From the NCBI GenBank assembly GCA_965203735.1, contig OZ241909.1, forward strand, positions 248,001 to 312,000: DNA of 64,000 nt, read 5' to 3'. Below the pieces are notes generated by a model. It was not told the DNA's origin and did not search any database. It saw only the letters and a list, made by a program, of their open reading frames with translations. Source of the stretch: Bin55 sp965203735 (lineage in GTDB: Bacteria; Pseudomonadota; Gammaproteobacteria; Pseudomonadales; Azotimanducaceae). This document shows positions 60,697-64,000 of the stretch, piece after piece (the stretch's first letter is position 1; every line of letters begins with the position of its first letter). The translations under genes were made by a program, and so were the position numbers.

Positions 60697-61420
60697 TTGG
60701 TTTGGTCCGATGCCAGGTGGATTCGAAGGATTGACAGAAGATAGGATGAGCTACTACGAGTATCAACTGACTCAGATCGAGCACATTCGGGACTTGGATC
60801 TTGACACGTACAAGCAACGAAGACAAAGGCTAAAGAACAGGGTATTGCGATCGGCGTGGATAGAAGCACAGTGTTCCAAATTCGATTCAAGTCTATCTCA
60901 GCCATTGAATGGCTGGCCATCCGTCCAACAATCCGCTATGGCCGAGTATGTGGAACAATTTCGCGAAGATCTGTTTCAATGGGAGCCGAGCGCGGAAATT
61001 CGGTTTCAACGCGAGATCCTGAACGACGAGTACTCTCGCTTGTTGTCTAGTGCAGCAAGGCTCGGTGATGACTGGGCAGTTACCGAATACTATAGGCGAG
61101 GAAAGAAGGACGAGGAGTTTCTCAGCTCAATTGAAGAGACACGACCTTGGTTGCCCTACCTATATCGTGCCACGCTCCCAGGCACACCCAAAACCAAAGT
61201 TTTGGCGGACGCCATCCGTGCTGTGATATTGGCTGATCGAGATGGATTGGAAATCGACAGGAATTTGCTCGTACAAGTGGCCTGTCGAGAGATTCCGCTT
61301 TCAGACAACGACTGCGCAAATGCATTTGGACAGATTGAGTATCTTTATCTCAGTCCCCGAGAGTTCCGAGTTGCTGACGAACTTCACACACTCGTATACG
61401 AGCAAGATCTTGCTCGGTGA
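60668..61420 (+). CDS. Hypothetical protein, likely continuation of the preceding frame
   Basis: 250 residues, overlapping the previous frame by 29 nt. No ribosome binding site precedes its ATG. It is soluble and helical (EYQLTQIEHIRDLDLDTYKQ), without known motifs. The best reading is that it is the C-terminal part of the gene that starts at 60178, split by a frameshift or a sequencing error. A real gene pair with coupled translation is possible. Confidence 0.55.
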   Translation: MPSTTNYRDDWFGPMPGGFEGLTEDRMSYYEYQLTQIEHIRDLDLDTYKQRRQRLKNRVLRSAWIEAQCSKFDSSLSQPLNGWPSVQQSAMAEYVEQFREDLFQWEPSAEIRFQREILNDEYSRLLSSAARLGDDWAVTEYYRRGKKDEEFLSSIEETRPWLPYLYRATLPGTPKTKVLADAIRAVILADRDGLEIDRNLLVQVACREIPLSDNDCANAFGQIEYLYLSPREFRVADELHTLVYEQDLAR

Positions 61421-61552
61421 AGGAAATGTGTGCACCCGAAATGAAGTCCCGGAAAGACCGAGTCACTCGTCGGACCACGATCTGTCAGATCTGCACAGAT
61501 TGCGATTCAATACTCTTCTTTAACCTCGTGGATCGACAGCAAAAAAATCTAG

Positions 61553-62782
61553 ATGAATAGACATATCAAGTTATTGGGTCGAGTCGTTTGTGTTGGCCTA
61601 CTCGGTACCGCACTTTGTTGCTACGGATCCGAGCCGTCAGAAAGTACTAGTAAGACGAACGATCTCGATGTTCTAAAGAACCGTATCGACTCTGGCGAAG
61701 CGGATGTTGTGATTCCCGTACTCGAGAACATGATCAAGGACATTAAGGATACTTCGGGACTATACGACAAGGCATTGGTTGAGCCTTGGGTTTTACTTGG
61801 TGACGCAAACTTCGCACTTGGTCAGCATTTCGACGCTTTGGGAGCTTATCGCAACGCCTCAGATGTCGCTCGCATTGTGGAAGGGCCGCTTGCGCCTGAA
61901 CAAATGCGCATTGCGTATCGCGAAGCGAATTCTCTCATTCAGATAGGAGCTTGGCAAGACGCAAATGCACGCCATGAACATGCTTACAAAATCGTTCTAA
62001 ATCAATACGATAGCGATTTGGACCCGAGGCGCATCCAAGGTCTTATCCAACTCTTGGACTGGTACGAATCTACACGGAAGTTCTCAGGAGCACTTGTTCT
62101 TTACGGACCGCTACGCGAGTATGTAGGCGAACACTACCCACCTGCGCATCCATTCGCTCTCGCTGTTAGACGGGGCTATGTACAAGCACTTCGCGAGACT
62201 AGGTTCCCCACTCCCGAAACGCGTCTTGCTCCCAGGTTTCGGGTCCAAGTTCCAGGATGGGATCCAAGAGAATTCAGAAGAAGGCCAAGCACATATGAAC
62301 GCGGCACGACCGAATTGCAGGACATAGCTCACATTGTGCTCTCCAATCCCATTTCGACCGATGTAGAGCAAGCATCGGCACTCCTAGAGTTGGCGGATTG
62401 GCATGTCATGTTCAACAGACCACACAAGGGAATTCAGTACTACGAGGAAGCTTGGGAATTGCTTGAATCAACCCCAGAATTGCTAGCCCAAGCTTTTGAC
62501 AAGCCCAATATCATTCATATGTCCGTCACTCGTACGTGGATCAGTCCTCAACGAAGCCTTGAGATTCAGGGTAGGATCGGAACCGTGAAGCTCGCACTTC
62601 ATATCAACGACCGGGGAAAGGTTGTCGGCCGAAAGACAATTTCCACTTCGCCCGATCGACGCATGGAGTACCGAGTTCGCGTAATTGCGGAACGTGCAAA
62701 GTACAGACCATCATTCAAAAACGGTAAACCTGTGCGTACACGCAACGTACCTTTCGTCTATCACTACGCGTTGTCCCGTTAG
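61553..62782 (+). CDS. Exported TPR-like protein with TonB C-terminal-like domain
   Basis: 409 residues. A signal or lipoprotein-like N-terminus (VVCVGLLGTALCCYGSEPSES, cysteines near the cleavage region) is followed by TPR-like helices (WVLLGDANFALGQHFDALGAYRNASDVAR). The last 90 residues look like a TonB-C fold (GTVKLALHINDRGKVVGRKTIS ... RAKYRPSFKNGKPV). It resembles the domain mix of the gene at 38996, in reverse order. Function unknown. Confidence 0.7.
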   Translation: MNRHIKLLGRVVCVGLLGTALCCYGSEPSESTSKTNDLDVLKNRIDSGEADVVIPVLENMIKDIKDTSGLYDKALVEPWVLLGDANFALGQHFDALGAYRNASDVARIVEGPLAPEQMRIAYREANSLIQIGAWQDANARHEHAYKIVLNQYDSDLDPRRIQGLIQLLDWYESTRKFSGALVLYGPLREYVGEHYPPAHPFALAVRRGYVQALRETRFPTPETRLAPRFRVQVPGWDPREFRRRPSTYERGTTELQDIAHIVLSNPISTDVEQASALLELADWHVMFNRPHKGIQYYEEAWELLESTPELLAQAFDKPNIIHMSVTRTWISPQRSLEIQGRIGTVKLALHINDRGKVVGRKTISTSPDRRMEYRVRVIAERAKYRPSFKNGKPVRTRNVPFVYHYALSR

Positions 62783-62844
62783 TCGTTGTACTCGATGCAA
62801 GATCCACTATCGCCGAATACAACAGTCTCTCAAGCTCTCCCTGA

Positions 62845-63723
62845 ATGTATTTCGCTCGTATACTTGGGTTAATTGTGTTTTCGACGCTGTCTTCGGAGTT
62901 AGCTTCTTTGTTGAGGTTTGACTACTTCCGTTTTCTGATTGCTGGATTGTTCGTCCTGAGCAGCGTTTCTCTGCTGTCAGACGAAGAAAAGAGCGAGATT
63001 GATTGCGATGCACTGCCAGAAAGCAAGCGCGCACTTTGCAAGCTACTCGAACAGTGCAGTTTCATCGACGATGAATCTACGCGGCAAAGATGCTATGAAC
63101 TCGCTCTCAGCGACGATACGGTCGATGAGGAAGGAAATTTGCTTGAAGACCTCGACGACGTTCTCGATTGGCTACAAGATGACTCCGATGCGGTTTCATC
63201 TGACGAAACTGTAAATGAAACGCAATTAGAACTTGAAACCACCGATGAGAGTAACGCCTCCTCGAGCGACGAGGAAACAGAACCGCGCAAGAGACGAGGT
63301 CTCTTTGGTAGATTGGCTGGGGCATTGACTGCGCCAGTACGAGCGGTATTGCCTGGGGGCAGGTCAAATTCAGACCAAACCGATGATTCCGTCGAACAGG
63401 AAACAGAAGAGCCTGAGGGAGACGAGAAAAGAGACAAAACAACCAGATGGGAAGCGACAATTGAGCGCGTGGGACGTGTCGACCGTAACGTGCACCTCAT
63501 TTTGCTGGATGATGGAAAACTCTTTGAGTACATCGCTAACGAAGAATTACGATTTCGAAAGAACGACAAAGTTGAGGTCATTCATGTCCAGACTTGGTTG
63601 ACTGAGAAGTACCGAATCGATGGCAATCGAGGAGCCACACGCGATGCTCTACTGATCCCGTGCCACCGCGAAGATCTAAAGGGCATTATGAAGCGCAAGT
63701 GCGAACTCATGGGATTGGACTGA
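62845..63723 (+). CDS. Hypothetical exported protein with acidic linker
   Basis: 292 residues in the open frame. The true start may be a TTG near 62910, which would leave the hydrophobic segment FRFLIAGLFVLSSVSLLS as the signal peptide. Four cysteines near the N-terminus (IDCDALPESKRALCKLLEQC) could form disulfides. A long Asp/Glu/Ser-rich linker (residues 90-200) holds a basic KRRGLFGRLAGALTAPVRA insert. The C-terminal domain is a beta-type fold (RVDRNVHLILLDDGKLFEYI). Family unknown. Confidence 0.65.
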   Translation: MYFARILGLIVFSTLSSELASLLRFDYFRFLIAGLFVLSSVSLLSDEEKSEIDCDALPESKRALCKLLEQCSFIDDESTRQRCYELALSDDTVDEEGNLLEDLDDVLDWLQDDSDAVSSDETVNETQLELETTDESNASSSDEETEPRKRRGLFGRLAGALTAPVRAVLPGGRSNSDQTDDSVEQETEEPEGDEKRDKTTRWEATIERVGRVDRNVHLILLDDGKLFEYIANEELRFRKNDKVEVIHVQTWLTEKYRIDGNRGATRDALLIPCHREDLKGIMKRKCELMGLD

Positions 63724-63858
63724 GCTCCGAGCAACCGTTTTGGCATTGGTTAGATCTTCAAGCTCTAATGAGCTTGTCAACATTGAATCGACTAGTTCGC
63801 AGGGAAATCAAGCCGGACGCAAGCGAACACACTGCGTTGAAAGCACACGGAGATAGTG

Positions 63859-64000
63859 ATGATGAAAGGTATGAAATCGAAGTTTGAGTTCTACTTTAGC
63901 TTCGGGCTGCTCCTTGCTCTAGCGCTGCTAATTCTGGAGGACTTCGATTCTACTTGGGGAAAATTTTGGTTTGCTTTGTTCATTGTGGGTACGACGATTC
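63859..64000 (+). CDS. Hypothetical membrane protein, N-terminal part
   Basis: Starts at ATG 63859 or 63862, with GGAG six to nine nt upstream, and runs off the window end. The 47 visible residues include a hydrophobic helix (FSFGLLLALALLILEDF) and the beginning of a second (FWFALFIVGTTI). It is 135 nt after the previous gene. Family not recognised. Confidence 0.6.
   Translation, partial: MMKGMKSKFEFYFSFGLLLALALLILEDFDSTWGKFWFALFIVGTTI

Overview
The window looks like a chromosomal segment of a free-living gammaproteobacterium, probably marine or another uncultured aquatic lineage; this is inferred from gene content. The main anchor is a tightly packed block, algH-ruvX-yggS-proC-yggT-metX-metW-DUF4426-rdgB-hemW (3980-10999), followed by trmB and rpoH. 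From memory the same genes sit together in Pseudomonas, but here pyrimidine and twitching-motility genes are missing between ruvX and yggS, and thiS-thiG are missing between trmB and rpoH. GTG and TTG starts are common. I saw no rRNA, tRNA or CRISPR array.

Layout. 1-513 is the end of an ABC-2 permease. 514-3958 is accessory DNA with a XRE-ImmA/IrrE regulator paired with a PIN-domain protein. 3980-11703 is the housekeeping operon, ending in a HEPN protein. 11913-13319 holds two secreted EF-hand paralogues. 13555-16882 has an enoyl-CoA hydratase, a Fic protein preceded by two blocks of 12-bp repeats, and a PhyH oxygenase. 16892-18498 has trmB and rpoH, with a CIRCE operator just upstream of rpoH. 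18644-25041 holds two serine hydrolases, an ammonium transporter and a class III aminotransferase. 25232-27281 is thiD-thiE-tenI. 27309-33478 holds a nucleoside hydrolase and a ThDP-enzyme/binding-protein/sensor/MFS cluster. 33662-34563 is a HEPN two-gene module. 34847-38485 holds two tandem membrane-anchored repeat paralogues and a membrane protein. 40180-41715 is an IS1111-type element that stands out by its high G+C. 41767-47003 holds small membrane proteins, a flavin halogenase-like protein, a lone AbiEii-like nucleotidyltransferase and an outer-membrane protein. 47238-51208 is a TPP riboswitch followed by thiC-thiO-thiS-thiG. 51251-51469 is a selenoprotein gene interrupted by an in-frame UGA. 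51540-54421 has a Ser/Thr kinase and a carboxylesterase. 54624-59482 is a four-gene envelope operon. 59487-64000 has a ferritin-like protein, a frameshifted or overlapping gene, TonB-like and hypothetical proteins.

How the genes work together. Thiamine synthesis is split over two loci: thiC, thiO, thiS and thiG make the pyrimidine and thiazole under riboswitch control, while thiD, thiE and a TenI-like protein phosphorylate and join them. MetX and MetW serve methionine synthesis, ProC and YggS serve proline and PLP homeostasis, and RpoH is the heat-shock sigma factor.

The most notable items are the SelW-like selenoprotein with a UGA codon and a SECIS-like hairpin (51251-51469), the CIRCE operator in front of rpoH, a thiS gene that appears to start at AUU, the structured RNA candidate inside the IS1111-type element, and the envelope operon that combines a TolQ/MotA-like channel with a double formylglycine-generating-enzyme-like protein.
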